Below are positions 1 to 13,689 of a stretch of 64,000 bases of DNA, piece by piece. How positions within the stretch are numbered: the stretch's first letter is position 1; every line of letters begins with the position of its first letter. Below the pieces are notes generated by a model, which was not told where the DNA came from, did no database searches, and saw only the letters and a list, made by a program, of their open reading frames with translations. The position numbers and the translations under genes were made by a program. Source of the stretch: Rotaria macrura (Eukaryota > Rotifera > Eurotatoria > Philodinida > Philodinidae); the NCBI GenBank assembly GCA_900239685.1, contig OENT01000436.1, positions 1 through 64,000 on the forward strand, in the 5' to 3' direction.

Positions 1-71
1 TGTAGAAAATGCCGACTCGCCTCGCCTCGTGGCGGTGCGAGGCGAGGCGAGGCGAGTTAACTCGGCGATTT
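1..71. repeat. GC-rich hairpin / palindromic repeat fragment
   Basis: A perfect 14-bp stem (16-29 with 38-51) encloses an 8-nt loop. The right arm carries on as a CGAGG repeat to 56. Outside the stem, GAAAATGCCGACTCG and CGAGTTAACTCGGCGATTTTC pair imperfectly, so the palindrome covers most of 5-71. It is very GC-rich against its AT-rich surroundings and lies at the window edge, so the full element may extend to the left. Confidence 0.7.
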
Positions 72-624
72 TCGGATCTCTGATCGCTACTCATTTCATA
101 AAACGATAGCACTGAAGTTTCATACGGTAAACTAATCGATTCGAACAGAGATATGTCATATTGAAATTCTCCGTGAAAGTTTTGATTCAATTACAATTTT
201 AACAGCGAAAAAAATTTACTCACATCATGGAGATCAAACATATACTAGCATGGATCGTTTTCTTGTCTATCTATGATTACTTTTACTAACCAATGAGGCT
301 ACTAGTTATAGTATCATTGATGTATGATTTTCAAGTTTATTTTGTATCATCGATATTGATCAGTGAAAAAGAAAGCTAATCATATAACTGTGTTCGATGA
401 TTATCGACGACAAGGCAAACGTAATATGTTTGATGAGTAACAAAAAGAGAGTATAAAACATATCATAACCAGAACGAAAAAGAAAATTACAGAGTAGAAA
501 TGATAGTGTTTCATGAGGTTCGATACTCGTGACTATTCGTATTTCTAAATTTTCCTCGTATTTTTATCGAGTCATACAATAACATAGAGTGTCATATTTT
601 TGTTCAAGTCGAATTGTGGTGAAC

Positions 625-2896
625 ATGCTTATTGATAAAGCCTTGTCGTTGATTAAATCAGGTTCACGAATTTACATTCACGGTATGTAGAATCGATGAA
701 CTGGAATAAATCTTGTTATTTCTGTTTTTGGAATTATTATTTGTATAAAAGATACTTGCATTTCCACAATGAAAAGGAAGTATAAACTTTAGCTGATATT
801 TTGTTTTTGAAGGTTCTAGGTTATAAATTTCGATGAGTATCATAAAAAATGAGTTCCGACCTTGAGCTTTCTACGTGACATCTTTTCAAAGCATTTCTCG
901 GGAAAATTTCGTGAGTAATACAAATGAAATCTATCAATAATAGAAGCAATTAATTATTACAACTATCTTAATGTAAATTCGACCTATCTTAAAATTATCG
1001 TGTAGGTTTTTTCAAATTTTTCTACAACATTAATGAATAACGAATCATTGAAACTTCTCCCCTTACTTACTGATATGTCAAGAATGCCATCTTCATTTCG
1101 GTTATTGAAATCGATAGAATAATTATTGTTTATTTTCATTTTTTCTCCGTTAGGCTGTGGAAGTACACCTCAACATCTCAATCGTTTACTAGTCCACCAC
1201 GCTAATGAACTTCAACGTGTTGAAATTATGGGCGTCCTTACACTCGATAATGCATTTACGGATCCGAAACTAAAAGATAGTTTCTTCGTCAATAGTCTGT
1301 TTGCATCTGGTTTTGTTCGACCATGTATTGCGCAGGGTACAGCCTCTTATATTCCTACATTTCTCAGTGAAATGCCTCGTCTTTTCGATGAAAAAATTCT
1401 ACCACTCGACGCTGTCCTTATTCAGGTGTCGCCACCTGATAAACATGGTTACTGTTCACTTGGTATCGCAGTTGAAGCCACACGAGCTGCTCTAAGAAAT
1501 ACAAAGAAGATCTTTGCACAAATCAATCGAAATATGCCACGTGTACATGGTGATACATTTGTACATATCAATCAAATCGATGCTTATGTTGAACATGATG
1601 AACCGCTGATTGAAGTTGATTATTCTAAAGATATTTCAGATGTCGAACAAACCATTGGAAGACGAGTAGCTGAATTAATCGATGATGGAAGTACACGTAA
1701 GCAAGGATAGAGTCTCAAAAAGTTCGTAGAGAAAACAAGAAATCAAACGATTCTTTCATCGATCTGTCAATAGAGTTCCTGAACTTAATACTTTTCTCCT
1801 TTCCGAACATTTCTCGTGATACTTGACGAACGAATCAATGTTATGTATTCGTTCAATAATGAAATTCATAAATAAGTACAAACAAGAACCATATAGATTA
1901 GTAACGAAGTCTTCTACTTGCACTTTTACATTGTGAAAGTTTTTGTCTAAATTTCATTCGACGAATAGCAGCAATTATTAGGATACGGAGAAATCAACTG
2001 TAGAGATAAAATTCTAATGTATCTCTTATTCTGTTCAGAAAGTAATTTCTTCTCGTTGAACATTGAGAAGAAAAATAGTTTTCTTCTACATGATACTTGT
2101 TAACTCTTGATGAAATATTTTTTCTATCGAATCGACAACAGTACACTCACTCATGTTAAACTTTTTATTTCTATTAGTTCAAACGGGTATTGGTACAATA
2201 CCTGATTGTGTATTGAAATGTCTTGAAAATCATAAAGATTTAAGCATAGCATCAGAAATGATATCAAACGGTGTGAAAACATTACTTGAAAAAGGTGTTG
2301 TTACGAATCGTTACAAAACATTTCATCCAGGAAAAACAACATGTACATTCATATTGGGTACACGGAGTCTCTACGATTTCGTTGATGACAATCCAAGTAT
2401 ATTGGCTTTTGACGTAGCCACAACAAATGATCCAGCTAAAATTCGTCGTAATCCAAAAATGTGCGCCATTAATGCTGCTATTGAAATCGATCTAACAGGA
2501 CAAGTTTGTGCCGAGTCCATAGGTCAAATGCATTTTTCTGGTGTCGGTGGACAAATCGATTTTATGCGTGGTGCTGCTCTCAGTGAAAATGGAAAGGCTA
2601 TTCTTGTTGTACCATCACAAACATCAAAAGGAATTTCACGTATCGTCAATACAGTAAGTTTCTATGTTCATGTTTAGTAGAGTACACGATTTCATTCTTA
2701 TATTCAGTTGAAAGAAGGTGCTGGTGTGACAACGACTCGAGCTCATGTTCGTTATGTTGTAACTGAATACGGTGTAGCAAATTTATTTGGTAAGAACTAT
2801 CAACAACGAGCTCGAGCATTGATTGATATTGCTCATCCTAATCATCGTGAAGCATTGGAACGAGCCGCGCATCAACGTTTCAAACGTCTCTATTGA
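625..2896 (+). CDS. 4-hydroxybutyrate/acetyl-CoA transferase family protein, copy 1
   Basis: Four exons: 625-682, 1154-1696, 2178-2653, 2708-2896, giving 421 aa, the usual size of 4-hydroxybutyrate CoA-transferases and acetyl-CoA hydrolases (about 430). These enzymes move CoA between acyl-CoA and a free acid through a glutamyl-CoA thioester. Visible family marks: IKSGSRIYIHG at the N-terminus, QVSPPDKHGYCSLG, GDTFVHINQID, LQTGIGTIPD, the SEMISNG segment with the likely catalytic Glu at about residue 227, the glycine loop FSGVGGQIDFMRGA, and VVTEYGVANLFGK with RARALIDIAHP near the end. All introns are GT...AG and phases agree. The first exon is only 19 codons, so an upstream exon with a mitochondrial targeting peptide could be missed. 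The exact acyl substrate cannot be told from sequence. Paralogue of the next gene. Confidence 0.92.
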
Positions 2897-4794
2897 ATTC
2901 TTCAAAAAAAAATCAAAAAGTTATGTCTAGTGTTAGTATCGGAATCAGAACGACATGAAAACAAAACAATTAATTTTGCTTCGAAGTTTAGTAGTATCGA
3001 AAAAATTTTGTAAAAGAGCTAAAATAAACCAACTGTATTTAGCGTTACGATGAATTGTTTTTGATTTTGGTATTCGCCTATGATGCCTTGAAGCGAGCGT
3101 TGCGAATTCTCTCTGGTATCTACAGACGATGATTGAAAACATACATTGACTGTGATAGATTTTTTTGTCAAATTATGATTATTATTCTAGGAAGAATACA
3201 ATAATGATTTTGGCATTGTCAGCAATAATATGCGATCGTTTCTACTTTATCAACTGTCGTAATTATGTTCACCTGTGAAAAAAAAATAGTTCTTTTGATC
3301 ATCTTCAGTTAAGAAGAAATGAATGTTCACATAAATCATTCAAAAGTTTCATACACAGTCGGTAGAAATTCTTATTGTTGAAATTTACATTCTTTTCAGC
3401 ATGATTATCGAACTTTGACTTGTCTAAAAGTATGTTAAATAGTATTCGGTTTGATAATTGCTTTAGTATACTTACATTGATGACAAAGCATAGAAGATTG
3501 ATTTATTGTCAATGGTGATTTTTCTTCTATAACATGGGAATATGAATTAATTAAAAAATATTTCTCAAAAGAATTCTTTTACAAATCTTTGATCGAATAC
3601 TATATTAGAATTGAATATAACTACGTTGATGTTATTCTGTATTTTTTATCGATCATTATTATTCAAATTATTGCGTCGATGTAAATTTGGGTCAAGTTTC
3701 TCATCTACAAACTACATTAGTGTATTAATCAATAATTAGATTGAGTATTGGTATTTAGTGAGTTTACGTCACTTAGTTCCATTAAAAATTCTCAACTCAT
3801 TACATATGAAGAAGAAAAAAAAAAGTTAATTTCCATTACATTTCATTACTCCGCATAATACGAGTCGAAATAAATATTTACATTTAGTTTTACAACTACG
3901 GTTTAAAATTTAAGAAAATAAGTAAACAATTAAAATTGATTCTTTCAAAATGAAGACTAATTTTAATCAGTTTAAAATTAATATTAAGAGAAATAAATTT
4001 CTAATGAAAATCAATTGGCATAATTTAATAACAAGCAATTATGAGAATGATGAGAATTGAAGAAAACAAAAATTATAAAATCCATTTGCAATGGTAATTG
4101 TACTTCGTAGAATTTTCTATAGAAATATATCGTTAAAATAATATTTTCATCGGTAACTATGACTAATTTACTCGATCAATAGTCGAGATTAGACGAATCG
4201 ATGTGTTTCATTTTTCCAACAATATCAACAACTGAATAATGAAAGTATAGTATGGAAGATACGAAATCAAATTGGAAAACATATTTCGATAAGTCTTATT
4301 CGATAGCTATGGAATAGCAAAGAAAAAAAAAATTTGAATATCACTGTTCAAATAACATCGTTGTTACATTTCATATTACTATTATAAGATTACATCGACA
4401 AATAACGACAACTACTGATCAAATTGTGTAATAAATATATACCGACAAAAAAGTATAATGTGGACTTTTGGACTGCATTTCCTGATTCTTTTCTCTACGT
4501 AAATGATTTTCATGAAGAAGTCAATCATATGAAATACATTTGGGTTTCTTAAGGTACTATAAAAATGTGTAACAACTAAAGAATATTTGTATACTAATAG
4601 TTCGGTTCGAATTTATATTAACATAGAATCTAGAAGTAGAATAAACATCAGCCTGGGTTAAGTTGACATAACTCTTTCAATAGGTACGATAAAAGCGTTC
4701 TCTTATTCGTACCGATAGCTATAATGAAAGAAAAGAACAAACAAACGAAACTCTATATCTATTTCGGTTTTTTATAGTGTAAACAATCGACACG
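2897..4794. other. Intergenic spacer between CoA-transferase copies
   Basis: About 1.9 kb of AT-rich DNA with no open frame resembling a protein family and no clear repeat. It is not alignable by eye to the DNA upstream of copy 1, so the duplication is either old outside the exons or did not include the flanks. Confidence 0.6.
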
Positions 4795-7394
4795 ATGTCT
4801 AGAATGCTCATCGATCAAGGGTTATCATTGATTAAATCAGGCTCACGAGTTTTTGTTCATGGTACGTATAAGAAAAAATCAATTATTGAGTCACAGGTTG
4901 AGACTTTAGCTTTAAATGTTTGTTCGATGGACTACTTTCAACATTCATTAAGAAGTTCAGTGAATACTAAACAAGTAAAGTAATCTTGAGAACAGTTGTT
5001 TATAGACAGCAAACAACTGAGTGTTATTCGCAATATTCGTATCATAACATTTCGATCCAGAAGATGTCAGCCTCAATTAGTGAATAACAATAATTCAAAA
5101 TATACGGACTATGATGAATAAAACAATTCTTAATCGTGTATGTTGATTCATTTCGATACTCAATAAATCAAACAACGTTTCATGAATATTTTATTTGCCC
5201 CGGTCATTCAGTACATTTCAAACTAGTTAGCACAATCGTTTTACAAATACGTGCACCTTTCGAAATGATCAACTGTGATTTTCATGACTTAGTTTTATCC
5301 ATACTGTGCTAGTTAAAAGCCAAAATAAATTGAAGTTTCCATTGAGATCTGTTACATCTACATGTTTATTTTCGAGAAATCTACAAGATCGATCTCAACA
5401 TTACAGAAGAAGATTGTCAATAACACCTACTAAACATGTGTTTTTTTTATCAACAGAGCCATACATATTTCACATAATTAATAGATTTATTTGATCCTAG
5501 TTTAACAAAAATCTCTCATTATTTCTTAGACTATTCTCAGCAAAGAATTATAGAAATAGGAAAAATATCTCTGATAAGATTCTATCGCTAGTGTTTTTAC
5601 ACAATTCGTTCTAAACATATGTAAAGTCTAGTGGAACAATTTAAAATTCCAGACATGGATTTCAGAACTTTACCAATATGACATAAGCGTTGATGTGTTA
5701 AATTTGTCTTCCATATTAGGATGTGGTGGTACACCTCAACATCTCAATCGTCTACTAGCCAAGCGTGCTAATGAACTTCGACGTGTTGAAATCATGGGCA
5801 TTCTTGCTCTCGATGATACATTTACGGATCCGAAACTAAAAGATAGTTTCTTCGTCAATAGTCTGTTTGCATCTGGTTTTGTTCGACCATGTATTGCGCA
5901 GGGTACAGCCTCTTATATTCCTGCATTTCTCAGTGAAATGCCTCGTCTTTTCGATGAAAAAATTCTACCACTCGACGCTGTCCTTATTCAGGTGTCGCCA
6001 CCTGATAAACATGGTTACTGTTCACTCGGTGTTTCAGTTGAAGCCACACGAGCTGCTCTAAGAAATACAAAGAAGATCTTTGCACAAATCAATCGAAATA
6101 TGCCACGTGTACATGGTGATACATTTGTACACATCAATCAAATCGATGCTTATGTTGAACATGATGAACCGCTGATTGAAGTTGATTATTCTAAAGATAT
6201 TTCAGATGTCGAACGAACCATTGGAAGACGAGTAGCTGAATTAATCGATGATGGAAGTACACGTAAGTAATTGAGAGAATTGCTTAAGACTTTTAAGCGT
6301 GAATCTTTTCCAAGAACATCAAGCGTGATAATCAAATAAGAGACAATGATAATCGGCTGTTTATGTCAAGCGGTGAAAGAAACGAATCTTTCAATTCTTG
6401 GTGTTGTCATTTTTATAATTTGAGATGAAATTTTAGAGGAACTTTTGAAATCTCTGCTGCCAGGATGGATTTAAACTTTGATTCCTAATCCGACGACAGC
6501 AGCAGACTACTATCTACAAAATCATTTCTCGTCTTTCTAAATAACACAAAAACAGATATTTTACTTTCATTTTTGTCGACCGTTTATCTTCAACTTCGTT
6601 AGTCTGTACTAATACAATGAATTTATTTGTCTGTCAAAATTTCCAATGAGTTCAGCATTGTTCTATTTTTATTAGTTCAAATGGGTATTGGTACAATACC
6701 TGATTGTGTATTGAAATGTCTTGAAAATCATAAAGATTTAAGCATAGCATCAGAAATGATATCCGATGGTGTAAAGACATTGATTGAGAAAGGTGTTGTC
6801 ACGAATCGTTATAAGAAACTTCATCCTGGAATAACAACATGTACTTTTATATTGGGTACAAAGAAACTCTACGATTTCGTTGATGACAATCCAAATGTAA
6901 TCGTTTTGGATGTCGGAGTTACAAATGATCCGACAAATATTCGTCGTAATCCAAAAACATGTGCCATTAATGCTGCTATTGAAATCGATCTAACCGGACA
7001 AGTTTGTGCGGATTCAATAGGTCAAATGCATTTTTCTGGTGTTGGTGGACAAATCGATTTTATGCGTGGTGCTGCTCTCAGTGAAAAAGGAAAACCTATT
7101 CTTGTTGTACCGTCACAAACATCAAAAGGAATTTCACGTATCGTCAATACAGTAAGTTCCTATGTTTATGTTTAGTAGAGTACACGATTTCATTCTTATA
7201 TTCAGTTGAAAGAAGGTGCTGGTGTGACAACGACTCGAGCTCATGTTCATTATGTTGTAACTGAATACGGTGTAGCAAATTTATTTGGTAAAAACTATCA
7301 ACAACGAGCTCGAGCATTGATTGATATTGCTCATCCTGATCATCGTGAAGCATTGGAACGAGCAGCAAAAAAACGGTTCAAAGATCTTTATTAA
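4795..7394 (+). CDS. 4-hydroxybutyrate/acetyl-CoA transferase family protein, copy 2
   Basis: Four exons: 4795-4861, 5720-6262, 6676-7151, 7206-7394, giving 424 aa. Intron positions and phases are the same as in copy 1, and exons 2, 3 and 4 have identical lengths (543, 476, 189 nt). The start MSRMLIDQGLSLIKSG is three residues longer than copy 1. The same marks are present: SEMISDG with the putative catalytic Glu at about residue 230, FSGVGGQIDFMRGA, VVTEYGVANLFGK. Most protein differences fall in the middle of exon 3 (around 6765-6960). Introns 1 and 2 do not align with copy 1, but intron 3 (7152-7205) is nearly identical. A possible poly(A) signal ATTAAA lies at 7462. Both copies look intact, so both are probably expressed enzymes. 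Confidence 0.92.
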
Positions 7395-10300
7395 ATATTC
7401 AAATGCCATCCAGAACAACAACCGGCTAAATAGCGTAGCATTTTTTTCTCACATTATCTTTATTAAAATATATAATATTTGATTCTACAATTAATATCAA
7501 GATCTTTCATTCTCCTATTGTATCGAAGAACTGAAATCACTAGAACGTGTAATAATACATTTCTTTGCTCTTTATGTAAGTTTATTGAGAATAGTAATAG
7601 AATGTTATGGTCGTTTTCACTAAAGCAATGCTCATTTGAATGTTTTATTTGAATTCATAAGAGTGAATTTTAATAGACGACTGGCGCTTAACAACAGCTG
7701 TATCATTATACTATTCTGCACAAGGACAAAACAAAGGACATTCAAACACTGTCGAATTTTGTATACGATCATTATTCTTCATTCATTTTGACAATCATAT
7801 TAGGAACCAACGAGAGACATCACGTATAACCTTCATCGTGTGAGGGTTGTCTCAAGTTTAATCGAAAGGAAAATTTTCTCAATCAATCAATCATTCAATC
7901 AATCGGACTATCGATATTAAATACAGTGGTTCATTTAAACAACGCCTACAAGCATACCCTTCAAACGTATTTTATAAATGAATCCAATAAATATTCAATA
8001 CCTCATAAAATAGTATATTCGATATCTTAATAGAAACACACTGGTGACATATACATTTCACGCTCACGAATTCAATGTATGAGCATTTTGTGTGATAAAA
8101 AAGCAATTTGATAAACATCCATTAGTTTTATCACACATAAATATAAGGATATTGTACGTTGTCACCCACGGCCAACAAGCATATTAGTTCTTTTCATGTC
8201 GAGCAACATAAACGATTACTAATATGACCTTATTATCATTGGTATTCATTCATATATATATATTCTATATCGATTTATACTGAGATCAATAAATATGGTG
8301 TACAATAGATATTGATTTAAATGCATTTGCTATACTAGATGTATAGAAAAGTGTCACACTCATAGTATGATTCAATTTTGACTATTTAGAAAGTAATTCC
8401 GATCAGTTAAGTGTTAAAATTTTTATTCTTTCTTTTTTTTTGTTCGGAAGTAGTAGTGAAATACTTTTCTAAAAAAAAGTCAAATGAACCTTGCGGGTCA
8501 ATGTCTACGGTGACCATGTTTATTCGTTTTAGCATACTTTGAAGCGTTGCAGACGAGTCATTGTTATATACACTTTCTTCTTTATAGATTTAAATGTATG
8601 ATTATGGTAGGGAAGTTATAGAAATGCCTGAAAATTTATTGTATAATGATCATTCTAACAACTAATAGAAGAAGTTGGTTTTAAATATGTCTGAATTCTT
8701 TAATTATTCGATTGAGCATTTCTGTAGAATATTACTAACGTTCATTGTAATATGTATCTCAAACACAACCGTGTCGAAAAGAACGATGTTCTTTTAAATA
8801 GCTGTACAATAGAATTTTCAATCGTTTTAAAAATAATTGCTTCAATTATTCCCTGTGAATTTTCTGACTTTAATTAAACTAGAATTGTTACATACAATCA
8901 TATTTGAAAAATCTCCTTTCTTAGAACTGTTCAATCACTACTACTACTCGTTCGATGATGACCAATAAAATATTTACCTCAATGAAAAGTATGAACAATA
9001 TAATCGATCGAGTTTAAATTCAGTCTACGATTAATCTATTGAAAGTGACACGATGGATTATCGACTTGTTAGAGAATAGTGTATTAAGAAGTAAAGAAGA
9101 AACGACGAAATATATTCTGTTCGTATCTCATATGTCTGTGATCAATGTCATATATATAATTATGCATTTATTGCTAATAATCCATTGAATGAATTAGTTG
9201 ATTTCTATTGTCTCAATCTATGCCTCGGATTTTGAAAACAAAGAAATAATATGCCTACAATCTAATCTATAATTTGATCAAAGACAAGAGAAGAAAAAAA
9301 AAGAACCTGAACTCTGCGACATGTCAATAGATGAATAAAGGTAACACCTCAAGGCAAAAGATAACTTATCAAAAGTAACAATAGTCAAATCGACGGTAAT
9401 ATTTGTGAATGATGCACAGAAAGAAACTTGTGTGTAAGTTATATAGTATGTAAAGACAACTGACCGACTAAATGCTCCATATAAGATTATACGTATCATA
9501 TTTGTTTTTACAAATGACAACAAGATAAACAACGTTGTTCTAAACGAAAACAAATATGATAAATACATACAAATCAGTAGTATTGTTTTCTGACTTCTGT
9601 ATTGATAAATATTATCATTGTTTTTATTGATGTAAAATTATAAAATCAACATATATCTTCGTATAGAACATCATTCAAACGTAATATTCGATTTGTTCTT
9701 CTTAACTGAGCGTAGGATTGATGGGGAAGGAAGTTTCGCATAATCATAGCAGAACCATCATCCTTGACATAGGAATGGCTACGAAAGTCCTTCAATTGAT
9801 TATTCACTTATGTGAGTCATGATTACGTTCATTATGCAAACTCGATCCTTGCATCAATGGGGGTAAAACGAGTTTATGTCCTTCACTGATTAAAGAGAAG
9901 ATATTGCATTATCATGACAATCTTACGGCGAACACTCAAATATTTTAGACGCTGACGACTTTTCTGTTGTTATAATCGGTAGATAATTCGACTGATGAGC
10001 AGAATAAAACGACAAACTTACAACAAAAAAAACTCTATGATACTTTCTTTTTCTTCATTTAAACATGTATTATATTCTTTTTAAATATCTTTTGTTTTCT
10101 TTCGAATTAAATCACATGAATTTTACATTATGTAAAATCATACAGTATTCAAACTGAAAATACATTAATCTAATTTCTTGTTCATAATATCAAAATATCA
10201 ACATTAACTTTCCTTCTTACATCATTTTAACAGACAGAAATGTTCAAAGAAATACAACTTAATATATCCTCAGGCAACAAAGAAAGGTTTTTCGATATCG

Positions 10301-10721
10301 AAGTATATCAACTTTCTCATTATGAATTTAAGTATTCATTTACAAAGGCAACCTTTTCTAAACAATTCTCTCAATAATGGATTCAGCAATATAACACAAA
10401 GACAAGGCAAATGAGGAGAAAAAGAGAAGAGAAGAGAAGTGTTGCATTTCTTTCTTTCTCTCTCTCTCTGTCTCTGTCTCTTGAAGAGAGAACGAACAGT
10501 TGGAAGCAACACATACAATACATCATACGTGCAGAGAGCAGACCACCGGTTTATTCGTCCGATATACACGCTCCGTCGACGATGAATATCATCTTCTCAC
10601 AATAACAAACATAACCGAGCGAACCAGAGAGAAAAAAAAAACAAATTGTGTTCTAGATTTGACGGCAAATAGTTCGTTGCGAAAAAAAGAAAACACGAAT
10701 TCTTGAAAATTGCCACGAACT
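7395..10721. other. Intergenic region
   Basis: About 3.3 kb of AT-rich DNA without a recognisable gene. Short open frames here lack family similarity and biased codon use. The only structured stretch is the pyrimidine tract at 10450-10481 listed separately. Confidence 0.6.
10450..10481 (+). repeat. CT-rich pyrimidine tract upstream of glypican
   Basis: An almost uninterrupted CT/TCTG simple repeat about 240 nt before the glypican ATG. A similar tract lies about 185 nt before the PLK4 ATG. It could be part of a promoter or 5'UTR, or a plain microsatellite. Confidence 0.75.
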
Positions 10722-13689
10722 ATGTTTTATTCTTTATATCTTCTTTGTTTATTTATCAATTTAATTTCAACACAACATCAAAATGAATGTTTTCTTTTAA
10801 ATAAAAAATTAAATAAATATAATGTTAATATAAATATATTACAAAAGAATTTTACCGGTCTTCATCTATGTGAAAACTTCATTGAAAATTCTTGTTGTCC
10901 ACAAAAATATGAAAGTCATATACAAAATGCAACAGCCATTGAACTTTATTATCTATTTGAATTACATACAATTCATTTGTCTCAACCATTAATTCATTTA
11001 ACTAATGATTTAAATCGTATGTTTAGTTATTTTTAAATTATTTACTTTTTTCAATTCCTTTATTTTTCTCTCGATTAGACACAATTATAAAATTAATTGA
11101 ATTATCACGAAATGAAACACATCTAGTTTTACAACGTGTTTACAATAAACTTTATCAGTCCTATCATTTATCTATAGATAAATTTTTTAATAACCTTTTA
11201 ACGTTAACCTATCGTACATATCAACATGATATTAAAAAATATGTTGATGATTTATTTCGTCATATTTTACATTTATCATTAACATTGAATCCTAATAATA
11301 ATGATAAGCCTATATCATCAATATATTTTTCATGTCTATGGAAAAATCATCCATTTGGTAATCATTTGCATTTAATCGAAAATCAATTAGAAGTTAACTT
11401 GGGTAAAATCTATCAATTGAATGAATTATTTAAATTAAGTAATGAACTTGTTCAAACTTTATCCACGGTAAGCATTTAATAACATATACAAATAAAACAT
11501 TTGATTGATAAATCCTTTGTGGGAATATGACGAAGGATTAATCGAACGTGCAATCGTGATGAAAGACTTTGTTATTTTCTTTTTTTTTTTTTTTTTCATG
11601 TAACTAACTGCCCGTATCGCATGGGTCACTTAGATGAGCTGTCTAGTATATATGTTAAAATGAATATTTGCCAACTGCAATTATCTGAGTGATCTCATTT
11701 ATTATTCATATTTTCATATATATATAAACGAAGAGAGTGAGAAATAGATTTGAGAAAAGTAATTATATTGTACAATATACACACGCTTAATGTTTTATTG
11801 AAAGAAATAAAATAAACAGTTTGATGTTTTTATGTTGTGTGTAGATATAAGTGTAACAAAAAATGAAAACAAATCCATCTGTCATGTATAAATTTGAAAT
11901 GAATTTTTGAAGGTGTTATTTTCACACATTTTCTTTTTTTTTCTTTTTCGTGTTCTGTTCAGAGTGTTACAACGGATTATCACTGCATCGATTCTTATAT
12001 GCAACTATCGTACTGTAATTTATGCAGTGGACGAAATGAATTACCTTGTTTATCTAACTGTAAGAATATTATTGATAGTTGCCTTGTTAACATCACATTA
12101 ATCGATAGTGTATGGAAGAATTTCATTGGTAACTATAAAGTGTCCCTATAAATAAGTATCTATTGTTGATTGAAACAATTTAGATTCTATCGACAATATT
12201 GCATACTTTAATAATATAGAAAAAGTTTTATCATCGATTGGTTTATCAATATCAGATGCAGTTATGACCTTTTTCAATTCAGGTGGCGTAGAAAATAAAG
12301 ATGTATGTATACTATACAAAATTACTTTCTATTCATAATTCTTAACTTTCATATTTCAATATATGAATATGTAGATCATCGATCAATGTGGACCTATACG
12401 TCCTCGACGTCAAACTTTGACTATCAATCAAAACGTTGATGATGAGTATAGTGAAACGTCATCTTCTTCTTTACTGAATCAACAATTGATTTATATGAGT
12501 GAATCATTACAAACATATAGATCATTTTGGATGGACTTACCAGAGCATATTTGTAGATCGAAGGGAATTTCAGAATTAAATCAAAAAATGTGTTGGACAG
12601 GAACGTCCATGTCGTCCGATGACAAGTATAAATCATTTGAAAATAAAATTATTTTGACTAGTTTTTGATACAAAAAAAAAATTTGCATTTCTTTCGAATA
12701 GATCTTCTATTAAACTTATTTATGATAAACCGTTAAGTTTAAAATTACAATGGATTTTAAAAGAAATGACACAAAAATCACATATCATTCGAAATGTACA
12801 TCGAACAACGTCCGGTATGTTGAAGAATAAAAATTTTTTAAATTAAACTCATAAATCAAGAAAATCATCAGATTAGTAAAAACTAATCGACTATTTCTTT
12901 CTTATTTTGAACTCGAATCGTCCAACTACGAGCATCATAGAAACACGTATGGATTTTTTTTCATAATCAGCTCGAAATTCTATACTCACTCAAATTTTCA
13001 AATGATTATCATCTATTACGAAAATCATAGAAATTATCGATCGAAATCGTTCGTTCTTCTATTTAGTACTTGGTATGAAGCCAACAACAGTACCATCCAT
13101 AGTGAATGAATCGCAAATAAGTATAATTATTCAAAATTTTACAGATACATTAAAATCTAATGATTTTGATGATTATCCAAATGATAATGAATTTGATTAT
13201 TCGGATTATGGTTATGAAGATTCAACAGATGAAATAATCACGAAATCAACAACAACGACGACGAAGACGACAACTACAGCAACAACTACTACGACTCGCC
13301 GGACAACAACAACACGTCGAACAACGACAGCCACGACAACGACAACAACACAGACAACTACTATTATTGATGATGATATATCCTTTGATGATACAAACAC
13401 TGTTTATTATGACTACGGTGATAATGATTTATATAGTGATGAGGAATCAGAAGAAGTTTCAACCACTGAACTGCCAATTATCATTACTACAACGACACTA
13501 TCAACAACAACAGTTAATTGGAAAGATCGAATACCATTCTATCATAAGAAACCACCGATTATTTGGAATGTCAATAGAAATGATAATGATGAAGAAAAAT
13601 TAGAAAAACAAGAACAGCGACGTAACAGTGGTATTCCTCTTCATTATTCTGTTCTATTATTACTAACTGTGTACATCTTTCGAGTCTGA
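10722..13689 (+). CDS. Glypican (GPI-anchored proteoglycan core protein, Dally-like)
   Basis: Seven exons: 10722-11016, 11079-11467, 11963-12128, 12184-12302, 12375-12625, 12702-12814, 13067-13689, giving 651 aa. Glypicans are cell-surface co-receptors that shape Wnt, Hedgehog, FGF and BMP signalling. An N-terminal signal peptide (MFYSLYLLCLFINLISTQ) precedes a globular domain. After the signal peptide there are exactly 14 cysteines, the family number, in the usual pattern (SCCPQ; YCNLCSGRNELPCLSNC; DQCGP; MCWTG). IRPRRQ just after the DQC cysteine is a possible convertase site. The C-terminal exon holds acidic patches, a Thr-rich stalk (about residues 505-545) and a short hydrophobic end, LHYSVLLLLTVYIFRV, typical of a GPI signal with a likely omega site at NSG. 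The usual SG-rich heparan-sulfate attachment site is missing. The start is the first ATG in frame with the signal peptide. Confidence 0.9.
13247..13366 (+). repeat. Thr-codon (ACA/ACG/ACT) low-complexity tract in glypican exon 7
   Basis: Dense ACN triplets encode a Thr-rich stalk broken by RR and K residues. Such tracts usually carry mucin-type O-glycans and often vary in length between alleles. The antisense frame over it is an artefact of the repeat. Confidence 0.85.

Noticed and set aside
13212-13400. Valine-rich antisense frame across glypican exon 7
   Set aside because: It is the complement of the Thr codon repeat and has no independent support.
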